From Gymnorhina tibicen (taxonomy: Eukaryota; Chordata; Aves; Passeriformes; Artamidae): 64,000 nt of DNA. Shown here in pieces: positions 35,200 to 48,100 of this stretch. The stretch is taken from the NCBI GenBank assembly GCA_013399875.1, contig VXAZ01000961.1, positions 1 to 64,000 of the forward strand. The letters run 5' to 3'. Made by a program: the position numbers and the translations under genes. The notes beneath the pieces were generated by a model. That model had not been told where the DNA came from, did no database searches, and saw only the letters and a list, made by a program, of their open reading frames with translations. Position 1 is the first letter of the stretch. Each line of letters begins with the position of its first letter.

Positions 35200-35681
35200 T
35201 GTCCTGGGTTACAATGTATTCTATTACCATGAGCTGTTGAGAGCCGGTATAGCAATGTTCCTGGCCTCCTCCCTCTGGACTATCTCCTGTTAATGGCCCA
35301 TCAATGCCTTGCCCTATGACTGACCATCCCATTGTGAGATGCTCCGCCCAGGGGGGAAGGAACCAAGCATTCCCACCAGGATAAAAATCTGGGGCCTAAA
35401 ACAGCAGGGGCAGACTTACCTACTGGGATCCCAGAGGACAAGATCTACAACATTGGATTTTCCGAGGAAGACCAGACCTTTCAACAGAACCATCACTCCA
35501 GGAGGACTGCAGTCACCATCTCATTGGACTGTTACCAACCCCCCGATTATCAGGGGGTCAGGTTTGTGCTCTGACCTTGTCAGTGGGTTGTTTTTTTGCG
35601 CTACTGCATTTATTTTATTTTTCCTATTAAATTGTATTTCTGACTTAGACTCTCTCACTAGTTTGCTTTCAAACTAGTACA
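35200..35681 (+). mobile_element. Solo LTR, 482 bp, 5-bp TSD GATGG
   Basis: Starts TGTCCTGGGTTACAATG and ends CTTTCAAACTAGTACA, with GATGG at 35195-35199 and 35682-35686. GATAAAAATC near 35380-35389 is the likely TATA element and ATTAAA at 35626-35631 the polyadenylation signal. The 112-residue frame at 35339-35677 is LTR sequence. Same family as 61757-62326. Confidence 0.92.
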
Positions 35682-35686
35682 GATGG

Positions 35687-36774
35687 AAAAGGAGATAAAA
35701 ATTAATTCTTTGCATTATTTCCCAGATTATTTTCCTTACAATGTGTATTCTCTGTTTTGATAAGACATCCTGGGTGTAAGAAGACTTCATAGTTTTGTGT
35801 TAGCAGATAGAATGAAAATAAAGAGTAGCAGATAACCTAAACTTGAAATGAGATTAAAAAAACCTTACATCATTGGAGCCTTGAGTAAAAGGAAAATGTT
35901 TTACTGGGCCTCTGCTTGACTACCTACAGACTTGAACTATAAAGTACATAAATGCATTTCATTAACTTTTGAAATAAAATAGTACCAAGTTACTATAATT
36001 CACTACAGTAGCTGAAGTATCATGCATCAAGGAGATGGGTTCTTTAAAACAAAGTTTGTAAAATGAAAGAATAAAAAATTACACTAATGGAAGCCAATCT
36101 CTTGTAGATATAAAAAAACCAAATCATTTTTGGTCACTATACTGCATGTTTGTAAATAATAAAATCTGCACTCAAAAAAAATCAGAGATGATTTTCAATC
36201 AAGAATATTCTCCAGATAAAAGTGGTAGATTCTGATATAACATATTTTAGAGAGAAAAAATTAATCCTAATTTTTTTAATGTGTTCAAACACTGCATTGA
36301 TAAAAACTTTGAATGAAATATTGAAATTATCTTTTGAACTATTTTAATCCAAGCCAAAGCACACAGCAAACAATTACAATTTTTCTTACAGAGAAGTTCT
36401 TGTGTTTTGTTTTCCAAGAAAGGGGATATAATAAAGGTTTACGTATAGCCACCATAACACCATACTTCAATTCATCCAGCTTCAAGTACAGCCAAAACAA
36501 AATCATATTTTAATACACACAGAAAAGCACCAGGGGAAGTTGTAACCCTTCCAAGATTTTAGGATTTTTGCTTCTGATTTCTAAGGCCCAAAACATAATC
36601 CATAAATATCAATACTCTTCACCTATGTAATATAAATATCTCCACCTGCATACTCTAAATACATATACTCGCTACATAAGAATACTATAATATGGATAGA
36701 GACAGAATTAAACCTATCAGCCTGTGAATGGGTTTCAACCTTATTTTCATATTGTAAAAGTAATTCCCACCCTC
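35687..36774. other. No gene recognised
   Basis: AT-rich sequence without identifiable features. Confidence 0.5.
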
Positions 36775-36907
36775 AGATTAGCTCTGTTGGTTAGAACAGA
36801 GTGCTAATGATGTCAAGCTTGCAGGTTTGATCCCTGTCTGGGCCATTCACTTAAGAGTTGGACTCAAGTGATCCTTGTGGGTCTCTTCCAACTCAGAATA
36901 TTCTGTG
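36775..36907 (+). mobile_element. tRNA-derived SINE (TguSINE1-like), near full length
   Basis: The head has box A-like TTAGCTCTGTTGGTTAGAA and box B-like GGTTTGATCCC, the RNA polymerase III promoter elements of a tRNA gene. It is followed by GGGCCATTCACTTAAGAGTT and the CR1-derived tail ending AATATTCTGTG. Substitutions in the tRNA arms and the attached tail rule out a working tRNA gene. Confidence 0.9.
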
Positions 36908-37842
36908 TATGAAATAATCAGTCTAACAAATACACTGAGCTGTTCCATGTGGAAGCCGTATTTAATCAAGTAAGTAACTGTACAGACTTCTTGTTTTGAA
37001 AATATAAAGACAGGTTTGGTAATGTAATTTGCAGCAGATCTTGAGAAAACTTATTCAAATATACAGTACAAGCAGCTTCCTGTCCATGAGTTGGGCAATA
37101 TCAAACATGCAGATATTGAGATAAGAAACAATGATGCAGTTTATGCATCAGGCACCTGAACCTGTAACATATAAACTGTACACGTGGGAGCATGTAGCAA
37201 GCTGTGAGTTGAAATTGGATTGCTTGCAGGTAGTTTTTTGCAAATTCTTTACTGCATAATAAGATCACATTTAAGTATTTCTTTAAATTAAATTGTTTGT
37301 GATTAATAGATGCAAATAAAAAACCCAACAAAATAGTTCATTGTGTAATGTCAAATTATTTACTGAGTGGGTATTTAATACATACACATTAACCAAAATT
37401 TCCTTTCAGGGCCTGTAAATATAAATTAGAAAAAAAAATACATACTGGCAACTTGACAAAGGCAAAATTCCTATTTTCTTGTTGTCTGTTCCTCCCATAC
37501 AGTAATTAATGAGAATGCAACAGCAATACATTAGGTCAGTATATCGATTTCAGTACCGATTACTTAGACGAGGTGAGGATTCTAGAAGCAGTGATTTCAA
37601 TAAATAGATAAGAAGCAAATAAAACACATCTTTGAGGATTTATGAACCTTCAGAGATCAAGTTTCATGATACTTCTGTATGCTAACTCAATCTTTTGTTT
37701 CACATTAATAGAAACTTAAGGGAATAAAACCTAGACCATGTAATGCACTTGAACACAAACTCCCATCAAATAGGAAGATCAAGACACTGACAAAACTCTC
37801 ATATGAGAGCTTTGTCTAAATTCAGGAAAACCATTGCAATAG
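36908..37842. other. No gene recognised
   Basis: AT-rich; nothing identified. Confidence 0.5.
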
Positions 37843-38718
37843 TGTCTTGGTTTAAGAGAATTTTAAGATGTGGACACTCATAAAATGAGTTACCTCCCCT
37901 TACAGTTTTACCCGATCCCTTTCCACCAATAAGGCGAAATATGAGTAGATATATAAGTGAAAAACTAACAACTTACTAAAAAAAAAAAATAGCAATAGAC
38001 AAGAAATAACAGTAATAGTCACTAGTTACAAAGTTGCTGAAATCTCATGGAGTCTCTGGGAATACAGAGAAGCTCAAACTGGTGGCATACCCCCCCGAAG
38101 ATGGTGGTCTCCACAGCCAAGCATATGTCAGGAGACAAAGGGAAAATGGCAGCAGCCATCTGCCCACCCCTCACAATCTCTCCAGCTGCAGCAGCAGCTC
38201 CATCAGCAAATGCAGCTGGCGTATTCTGGCAGCTGGTACTTGTCAAAGGCTAGAATTTGTGGAGGGACTTCATCTTCCTCTGGTCAGAAGACAGCAAGGC
38301 AGCCGGCTGGGGCAACTTGGACTCCGTGTCTTCTCACCTTGGCTGCGTGCTGTGGGTGGACTGGGGTGATTGCATGGAGCGGTGCCGCTCTGCTCCTCTT
38401 GGCGCAATGCCACAGCTGCACACTGGCACTCGCAGAACCACCTTGAAGTAGTCCATCTCTGCAAAACACACCCTCTTGGGAAAAAAAACCAAAACCAATA
38501 AATACCTGGAGCAACCCCCTCAAAAAGGAACAAGAGAAAACCCAGAAGGGGAGCCTACACCCACACTTCCTGAGTTCCATGTCGAAAGGCAAGAGGCAAG
38601 AGAGAGCCAAGAGGCAAGACAGCTCTGCTTGGGCAAACTTGGCTTTTAAAATGAACCTGGGCACCCTGCCCCCTCCGCCCCATGGGTCTGCTTCCAGATG
38701 CAGGGTCTTAAAGAGACA
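37843..38718 (-). mobile_element. ERV LTR, about 0.88 kb, minus strand
   Basis: The left end TGTCTTGGTTTAAGAG is the reversed LTR 3' end CTTAAACCAAGACA, like the 14506/18123 group. The right boundary is less sure: TGTCTCTTTAAGACC on the minus strand from 38718, or TGTTATTATATTCC from 38759. Flanks CAATAG and CAATAAG could be a decayed duplication. TTTTAAAAGCC near 38645 may be the promoter. GC-rich U3 produces several spurious frames. Confidence 0.7.
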
Positions 38719-39044
38719 ATAAGAATTTTGGGCACAGGTAGACATGGAATATAATAACATTTATGTCACCCAGGAATAGGAATCTTTTTCTGTCTCCTCA
38801 TCTTACACTCCTGTTATACAAATCTTAACAAATTTTCTTCCTTTCAAGTAGAAAGGTAATCTCTTGTATGCCAATCATACTCATCATGAACTTTTCTATT
38901 TTCTCTTTCTGTCTGTCGAAAGACACACATTCCATAGGAGTTTTACAAATTAGTGTAAAGTCACTGTTGATTTTCTCAGCTGTTGGATTATGTTTAAATG
39001 TAAAAGACATCTAGGCTCACTACTGCATCATTAAAAATACTGTG
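38719..39044. other. No gene recognised
   Basis: Short spacer; possibly includes the last bases of the preceding LTR to 38759. Confidence 0.5.
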
Positions 39045-39112
39045 TGTCAGAACAACTTGACTTGATAATCCTTACGGGTTCTCTCCAACTTGCAATATTC
39101 TGTGATTCTGAG
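39045..39112 (+). mobile_element. CR1/SINE tail fragment
   Basis: CTTGACTTGATAATCCTTAC, then TCTCTCCAACTTGCAATATT and CTGTGATTCTGAG follow the CR1/TguSINE1 3' tail in plus orientation. Only about 70 bp remain, so SINE and LINE origin cannot be separated. Confidence 0.7.
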
Positions 39113-42100
39113 ATTGAGAGCTCTTCATTTAGTTGTCTTAGGTACTCTTAAGACAAATAAATAGTTAATCAGAAGCTTGATACATTTATGAAGTTTTTAT
39201 ATACTGCCATGGGTTTGATGAGGGGGATTATTGAATTATGGTGTAACAGAAAAAAACCCCCACACAAAGTACAGTCTGTACAATAAAACAGAAAAGCCAG
39301 TCAATACTGCTGACTGCATTTGGCAGACAAGAATACATGGAACAAACTCAACAGTGGAGGATAAATAACAATTTTGGTTTTGAGTTGGGGTTTTTTTTGT
39401 AGCTCTTGTATGTGTATGAACAGTAATATCACTTTGGGTTAGTTTGTTTGTTTGGCTTGGTTTGCTTTCATATTATAAACGTTGTTTGTGACAATTGATA
39501 AGTAAATTGGAATCTCTATGCTCGTGGTATTTTTGATGTTAAACAACTGTAGGATTATTAGTACTCCCTAATCCATGTAATGCACATCAATGAATTTACA
39601 AAATGTCATAGTCTGCAGGAGAAACTCAATGTATTTTTGTTCAAAGGTAGAAAATTATATGCCAGTGCTTTTATGGTGGATAACAGGCAGGAGGCTGAAG
39701 TAACCTGCCTGGGAGTGATGAATGGGTTGCTAAACATTCTGCAGATGTAATTTCAAACAGAAGTGAACAAAATACAGGACTAAAGAATCCAACACTTTAA
39801 CTGGTTGCTCCTGCTCCTACTACTTTTATGCAGTATAAGGCTATAATTTAAGAAAAGTATGTGGTTTTTTATTTTCTGGAAAATTGTGCCTATTCACTTC
39901 TGCCAGCATGGACATACACAGTTACTCTAGTGTTTCCCAGTCACATCAAACCTAGTTCATAGTGAGAAAGATGTAGTTTTCACCTAAGTGAAATGAGGGC
40001 TACATGGCCATAACCATTGCATAGACACCTCTTGCACAAGTAAAACTCTCTGCTACAAATGTAAATCCATTTTTGGTTTGGTTTTTTCAGCCCCAGGACA
40101 TGTTCAGTGCAGTAGGTCATCTCATATGCAATAAATCCACAACTTGTTGAACTGATGTACAAGTAGAGATTGACTGCAAAGTGACTGTCTATAAAATCCA
40201 TGGGCAGCAGGCCATTCCTGTGATGCAGAAACACCAGTGCCATATACTAGAGCTGTACTGATTACCTAGTCAAAGAAGTTCTTGCTTAGTTGACAGAATG
40301 GTTGGATTAGGTCTGTGATGACAAATCACTGTAGTCCTACACAAATGACAATCTGAAAGTGCTCTTCCACATAAACTCACTACAATGGATATCAGCTGCA
40401 TATAGTGCAAATCCTTGAGTAGCAATGGAATGGTTTAGAAAGCCAGAAAATGAGTACCAGCCAATGTATTATATTACATTTTTCTTCAGCAAACAGATTT
40501 TGAGAGGCATATGAATTCTGACTAAACTTTCTGAAGCAACTACACATGCTGGAGAATAGTGATGCAATTAGCAAAAGACTGCAGCATGACAACACAATGT
40601 AATTCCTGATTTTAAAATTAAATCAGAATCAATGTGAGTAATGAGTATTTTCATTTTGTGAACAACTTATTTTCTCAATTCTGGCAATACTCTTTTAATG
40701 GCTGTGTTGTTGGTTTGTATTTTGCCCTGTATCAAGAAATGGAAGAATACTTACTACAGCAAAGTACCATAAACCAAGTTGACTGCTTGCATTCTTGATT
40801 TTAATTACCACTAACAAGACACAGTCTTTCTTGCAACAGTACCATAGGAAAGATTTGAAAAATAAATAGCAGTAATGATTACAGTCCTGTATTGTTCCAT
40901 TCTAGACTGACATAAGTAAAGTAAAATAAACCACAGTTCACCAAAGATAAGTTTTTTAACTGGAAACTGCAGGGAGCTGTTTATTGCATTTAGGAAAGAT
41001 ATATGAATTGTTGTTGTGCTGAAGAATCCCAGCTTTGCCAAGAACTCTCCTTCTTGTACCATGCAAAGAAGAAGCAATGTGAATGATATACTCATACACT
41101 ATCTTACCATTCAATTAGCAGCACGTTACTGGCCAGAACTTTAAAACATTTCAGTTTACTAAAACTTTGATTTTCCTGCACTGAAGCGAACATCTACTAC
41201 AATACTTTAAGAAGATTGTCACATAGTCTGTGACAGATAAAATTGGAAATTTGAAACACTTATGGCTCCCACTCACCCACCCTGCCCCTCTGAGAGGGAT
41301 GCTGCCCCTGAGGCATGGATATCTGATCCTTCTGTCAATCAGTTCCTGCACTTTTCAGCCTGCTGTATTATGGTTCATGATGGGATGAGACATACCTAGT
41401 TTCAGGAATGGCAGTGTCCAGAAGTGGCTAAGGCAGACAGCTGGGGAAAGTAATAGTTTCAGCTGTTTTCAGCATTCAGGATTGTCAGAGACCTAATAAT
41501 ACATACACATCCTGTGCCCTTATCAAACTACCACAAAAGCAGTTCAAGCCAGTAACACTATCTCTAAAGTAGCAATTCCACAGCTTGATCCCATGTCCCA
41601 CCATTGTGTAATGAGGCAGTAACCTGTACGGAGGGAGCAATGCATTGCTTGAGGTGGGGAGTGTGCTGCATTGCGACAGGCACTACCTGACTGTCAGTAC
41701 TTTGCCAATTCATTAAGTTCAGCAATCAGTTCTCTGAAAATCTCAGTGGTTTTCTTACAATGTGCATGTAACTGAAGTTTTTTGGATTTTCCTTCCCCAG
41801 TTAAACACAGAGTTCAAAAAAAAAGATAATCGGGGAGACTTCTGTGATTTTTGCAGTTGAAACTCACAACATTACAAGGTTAAGAACAACAGTGTTCAAA
41901 GTCTGGATGTTTATCTGAAGAAAATTAATTTTTCCTTTGAGACTTTGAAAGAAGTCATGGAAGTGACTTCTTAACTCATACAAGTGAACGAGTTAAACCA
42001 GTTTACGGGACTCAAGGGGTAAAGAGTGACATGAGGGATCAGTATGACATTATTTTCTACTTTCCATCAATCCAAAAATACCTCAGATTATTTTCTACTT

Positions 42101-45100
42101 CTCATCAATCCAAAAATACCTCAGGAGTAGAGGCAGGCCTTTTAGGATGTTTTCAGAGTTTTCCTTGAAGGCCCTCATTCCCAGCCACAAGCTATAAGCA
42201 TTCAATGGGAATTAGCACATGTCCTGAGACATTAAAAAACATTCCTTTCCATCTTCTGCCAGAGCAAAACTGACCATACTACTCCAGTTTAAACACAGTT
42301 TTATTTGGTCGAAGATTGGTGAAAAGATATGAGACAGCCTAAGTTTAATTTGGATTGCTCCTCAACTTTCAGCCCAAAACTTTATTACAATTCACTTACA
42401 AACTTTAATATTGAAACTCAGTTTCTTAGCACAACAGGAAGATGAAAAGAATTATGATAAAACATAACTGAGATATAGAAGAAGTAAAATAACTTTTGAT
42501 TTGTACTTCATGAAATAAACAGATTAATTAATAATAAAAATAACTTTCATTTTAGATGAAACAAGTAATTAAATCTGTCTTTTTAAAGTAGACATCAAAT
42601 TAAGCTACAGACTACAAGACTTCAAGAATCCAAATCATATAATACACACTGAAAAAAACCAACCCTTTTCATCCTTGTAACAGTGATACTATTTCATACT
42701 GCAGTAAGGACAAGGGTTGAATTAGATAATCAGCAGTGATGCCTTTTCAGCCCTAAAATCACAAGCCAAACAATATTAAAATGATAAAAAGTGATTACCA
42801 TTTATTGAAGGTCCTCCAGGGGCACTTATTGCAGAATGTACACATGATATAGGGCTTCAGCACTTTTATAAGTTTAGTAAATCAGCATAATTGAGAAGAA
42901 TCCCCAATGAGAAGCATAGTTAATGAAGCAATTCCCCGCTTGGTTCAGCCCCCTACTGAAGCCTCCCTCTTGCTTCTAGCCCCACGCTGTTCATGTCTAA
43001 GTACATAGGAAAGTGACATGGCCTTGGTTCACTGAAGAAGCAAGATTAGAAATAGATTCCAGGCATGTGTTTGTCTAACCTAACAGGGTAGTTAGCTAAG
43101 AAAGTATGTAACTATACAATAATAGTCTACAGAGCTACAAATGTATGAAAACTATATAAAAAGCAAATCTTTTGGCATCAGCAGATGCAAAGCAGTGGGT
43201 AGAGACAATGTTTAGGAATTCCTAAATGATTCAATTTCTATTCCTAGTACTAAATATCATTTTGAATTTTAATAAACCTCTTAGTTTCTGTGGTTATCCC
43301 ATATGTAGTATCACAATAAACACACTCAGCTAACGGGCTTTTCTGGCCTCTGTTCCTGTTCTTTTTTTGCTGTGTCTAAGTAACTATAGTCCAGAGAGCA
43401 AAGTATTAACTCCAATCTGCAAAATACCAAGTTTCCCTAATTTAGTCCACAAAGTTAACCACTAGTCCACCTGTGAAAGAAATGTCAAGCTCTTTCAAGC
43501 CTTATAAATTGTTTAACCATCTGAGGAGACAGTGTGTTTCTGTTATAGATCCTTATTTAGTTCCCTTTTATGAGTCACTGTATTTTTCAGTGAGGGAGTA
43601 TGTTGCTGCAGCATATAAGAACAGTTACCACATTTGGAGCAGATATGAACAGTGTGTACTTAGTATCAGTTTTCCCTTTGTCCTCATTTGCTCTGAGCAC
43701 ATGAGATATTGTAAATGGAGATCATCTGAAAAGGAATGCTCCCCCTCTCAGTAGGACGATAAACAAGACAGCATGCACAGGCAGTATTTTTGGTTGTGAT
43801 GCTCTCTCATGACAGGGAACATGTGAAGCTACATAGCCAACAAGCCACTGTATCTATTTGTTCCCATTTTCAAAATGCCATATTCTTCTTCATCCAAAAT
43901 TCACTTGAGCAGTAAGGTGCAGACAGTATTTCAAACTGCATCCCACTGCATCATGCAGTGTGACCAAATCTGCTGCCCAGGAGAAGCATACAAATTTTTA
44001 GAGTCTAGGGCTGTCAGAGTACTTAAAGAGAGTACACACATGAATTATTTCTCTTTGCTCACAGACATCCAGATTTTCTTCCCCAAAATTTATGTTAGTT
44101 GGCTGCAAAAAACCACCATGAAGATGCATCTGACAACTGAAGTCCCGCTCACACAGTGTGTATAGCCTAAAGGGAATTCAAACTTTTAGCAAAGACAGTT
44201 AACACAGCTACACCTGTTTTGGCCTGTATATTAACCAAGTTCTTCAATCATGTTGTGATAACTCAAGTGAGCTCATGTAATTAAAAAAAAGAAAAAGAAA
44301 AAGACAAAACCCAAACCCCACTCACAGCATATGCTTGTATGCTTGTCAGGTTACAGTAAACTTTCACTCTGACCTTTTCTCTAACTACTTTGCAGGGAGT
44401 GTTTTGCTCAAGAGATTTGTCATCTCATCTATTTCACTTTTCTATGCCAGACAAGAGAAAGTAATTATCACCTTCTTGGCCTTTATGTATCGAATTTACT
44501 CTCTCAGTTCAAACAAAATTCACCCTAGAAAGACATCGTAGCTCCAAATTACTTCTATTCATTGTTCCATTGAGGAACAAGTATACTGGAAGCTTTACTA
44601 TCTATGACAACTGATGGTAAAATCACACTCTAGTGAAGCTTGATTTTCCTTCATGAAGCCAATAAAAGTACACCAAAAGCCATTGGAAATTCTAATTAAT
44701 AATTCTTGCATCAGCAAAAAAATACAGGCCTTCAATACTTAGCATTGACATAACTTAAAAGTCTGAAATCAATTTGAAGATATTTTCCGAAGAAGTATTT
44801 CTTCAAGGATTTTCCCAGAAGTTTTTACACATGGATAATAGTTGTGGTGTCTCTCTCTCTTGTAGACTGCCTTCTCTAATAATGCAGAGGACACCTAACT
44901 CATGCAGTAATAACATTGGTTGTTTCATTTTGAACTAAATCACAGATGCAATTAATATGACAGTGTCTTGGCAGATAAAAAAGTCGAGAGAAAGCAGAAT
45001 AATCAGATAAACAAAACCTAGGAGGCCTTGAAAGAACATCATTAAAATGCATGTAAGATTACTTGGAAAGAAATACTGATAAACTCCTCTTCTTCTGTTT

Positions 45101-48100
45101 TCTAATGCATTTAATTTGACAACTAGTTCATCTATTATTTACAGCATGGAAATATACTCTACCCAGAAAATGTCCTAAGAAAAGGAAAGCTGTGTCTAGC
45201 ATTTTGCACAGATACAAAAGCTGTTCTTTGCAATCTTCATGGAAATGCAATATTGTTTATTATACACTTCTAAAATTATTTTCGGAAGACAGTGATTTTT
45301 TGTTTGCATGAAAAAATCCATGAATGTGCAAAGAGATACAGAAAACTGGAAAATGCAAAATTATCTGAACAGATCTCTATAAAAACAATTATTTTAAAAT
45401 TTTTTCCATTCAGTAATCCTGCTTGACTTAAGTTGAATGAAACATTTGTATAAAAGGAGAGCCTTTCAATTTCAACAGTTTCAGCTAACCAGAAATAATG
45501 TTATGCCTAAGGAACACTGAGACATATAAGCATTAGTTGCAAGAGAAAGAACACTTCTCCGGGTAACTGTTCAACTGTTCCAGCTCTGGGGACTAATAAC
45601 TGATTGCTACTAATTTGCGTGGTCTCCAGTCCAGTTCCCACTGGACACATGTTCAAGCCAGAAAAAGAACATCTTGTCATAACTAGTATTGTTCAAAATT
45701 TCAGGAAAGTGTCCAAGATTGAATAGGTCCAGGAAATTCTGAATTCAAACCCTACTCTCACAAATAGTTTCTGTACTGGGGCAATGTGGGTGTATTACAG
45801 TGTCGCTGATGAGGTGTACCTGTTCTGCCTCAAAAATGCTGTCTTTAGAAAAATCACTCTCAAATTTTAAATGGCTGGTACATAATCCTGAAGAATCAGT
45901 ATTTCTCTGATTTTTTCAGAGACAATATAACAGAAGCAGCAAAAGACTTTCTGCTGACATTTTAGGTACAGCATCAGAATCCCATACTTTTTTCCCCCAC
46001 CCTGTCTTTTGATAAATAAGTAAGCTTCAGTTCATCACACTCTCGTGAATGGCAAGAAAAGAATTACATATTGACATGAAGGACCTATAGCAGCTGAAAG
46101 GAGATAGAGAATTTAAGTAAAAGACAGCAGCCTAGTAACAGTATGGTGATACATTTGTGAGTCCTATGCTTTGTTTGTCAGTAGAAACTCTTGTCTGGGA
46201 CATCTCTGGAAGCAGAAGTTTTAATCTCACTGAAGCTTTGATGTCACCTTCTAAAGTACATAGTTACTTCTTATGTTGTAATGTAGCTGTTCATATTACC
46301 AAAATAAGAAGAGCATAGTTAGTTTGTATTTGGGGCTTTCATGCATTTTAGTTGCATACAGATCAATAAACAGATGCCTTAAACCTCTTGGCTAAGAGGT
46401 CTTAAGGAGATTTTAAAACTCTTTATACTTAGAGTAATTTCCGTGAGCCTCAGGTGACCTTTTCTAAGCAGGCCTGACTTACAAACTGAGCCTAAACATC
46501 AATTTAGGTTAGGAAGGAAAGAAAAAAAATAGTGAGGACACCATCCACTTTAAAGTATATTGGCAGCTGTATGTAAAATAAAACAAATCTCTCTTCCTGT
46601 ACAGGATGTTTCCTTAGGAATACATCAGGAACAGCTCCACTTCCCAGTCAACAATAAAGCAGTCCGAAAAAAGCATACTTGAAAAGAAAGGAAGTATGCA
46701 GCACGGTACATGACGCAAGCTGGGTGTAAATGAGAAACTATGAATCACTAGTACAATTTGCCATTACTGCTGCTGTAGTGACTGACCAGTGAATAATTGC
46801 AGTGAAATTCCCCAACTTGTTCTAAACTTGCAGTGCCTCAGGCTTCATTATAAATTCAAAATGCAGAGGAAGGTCATGGCTAAGCATCTCAGGTCTTCCA
46901 CATGCATGTTTTCTGAAATAATATTTCAGAAAGACATGTTTACAAAATTCCCTACTTGCTAAGGCTAAAGACTTCCATCTATGTCTGAGTTTGCTATTCT
47001 GAACTAGCCCTGCTGTAACAGGACAGAAAAACTTCAGCAATACGCAATCTTCAGGTGGTCATTTCAATCCAGCAAATTTCTCACCCTTCTAGCACCTTTT
47101 GCTGCTCTCTTTAAAATGAAAATAAACACACATTTTAATGGCAAAAGTTACATATTTATTCACATTTCTCATAGGAAATATTTTCTGCTACATAGTACAA
47201 GATCGATATAGGGAGGGAACCTTATAATTCCTGGTATCATCCTTTTCTGAAGATAAGTTCACAATAGTGAAACTCAAGTGATTTATCACTGACTTGTGTA
47301 TTGCTGTTTTCTGCAATGATCAAATGCCTGGAAGGCAAGCATACAAGCAAAATGACTTCTAAGCTACTGTTCAGTTCCTGTGCAACAAACTTATCACGGA
47401 AAGCCTTGCTGAAAAGTTTTTTAATCACAGCAATAAGACTACATACAGGAGCAAGCAAAATTAGCCTGCGCCTGAATCAAAATGTTGTGTTATTAACCTC
47501 AATCAAAGTAAATAAAATAACAATTAATAGGATATAACTGGTGCCAGTATTTATTCCTTAACAGAAATATTTTTCGCAGGCATCTGTGTGTTCATTACAT
47601 CTACCCAAGTGATGCAAACAAACAAACAAAATGCAACAATTTCTGTTGAGCTGAAGAAATCAGTCAATTTATTAAACAATATACTACAGTGCTTTCATCC
47701 AAAGATCTCAGTGTAACCTGGAAGAATAAAACAATCTCATATTAGAACCTTGTGGTTGTTATTTCCTCCCAGTATGAATTAAGTACTCAGCACTTAAGTC
47801 ATAAGAGTCAAGTCACTAATTGCTTTGCATCTTTGGAAATCTTTCTCAAAAAAGTTAAACAATGAATTAGTATCAGTTAATAATAAACCTGCATTGTACA
47901 GGTTTCCATTAGAAACTGATATCTGACATTCTGTCAGAAAGATTCCTTTATTTCCTCTAGGAAGAAGTATAGAGTTAAAAAGAAAATACCTACAGACAAA
48001 ATTTTATGAATCCAAGTCTCTTCTAGGAATACAAATGAAAGTCTTTCCATGTGTTCAGTACTCAGCAGATCACAATAGAAAATGTGAACTGCTGTAGATT

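Noticed and set aside
33446..35681. One provirus with two LTRs at 33.4 and 35.7 kb
   Set aside because: The LTRs are in opposite orientation, have different flanking duplications and no viral sequence between them.
36775..36850. Functional tRNA gene
   Set aside because: Box A and B are present but arm pairing is damaged and a CR1 tail is fused, so it is the SINE head.
38284..38760. 158-residue frame and its neighbours
   Set aside because: All sit within the GC-rich part of an LTR and overlap in opposite directions, as expected by chance.
43473..43754. 93-residue frame as a possible exon or small gene
   Set aside because: No familiar domain, no clear splice or promoter context, and such lengths are expected by chance in 64 kb.
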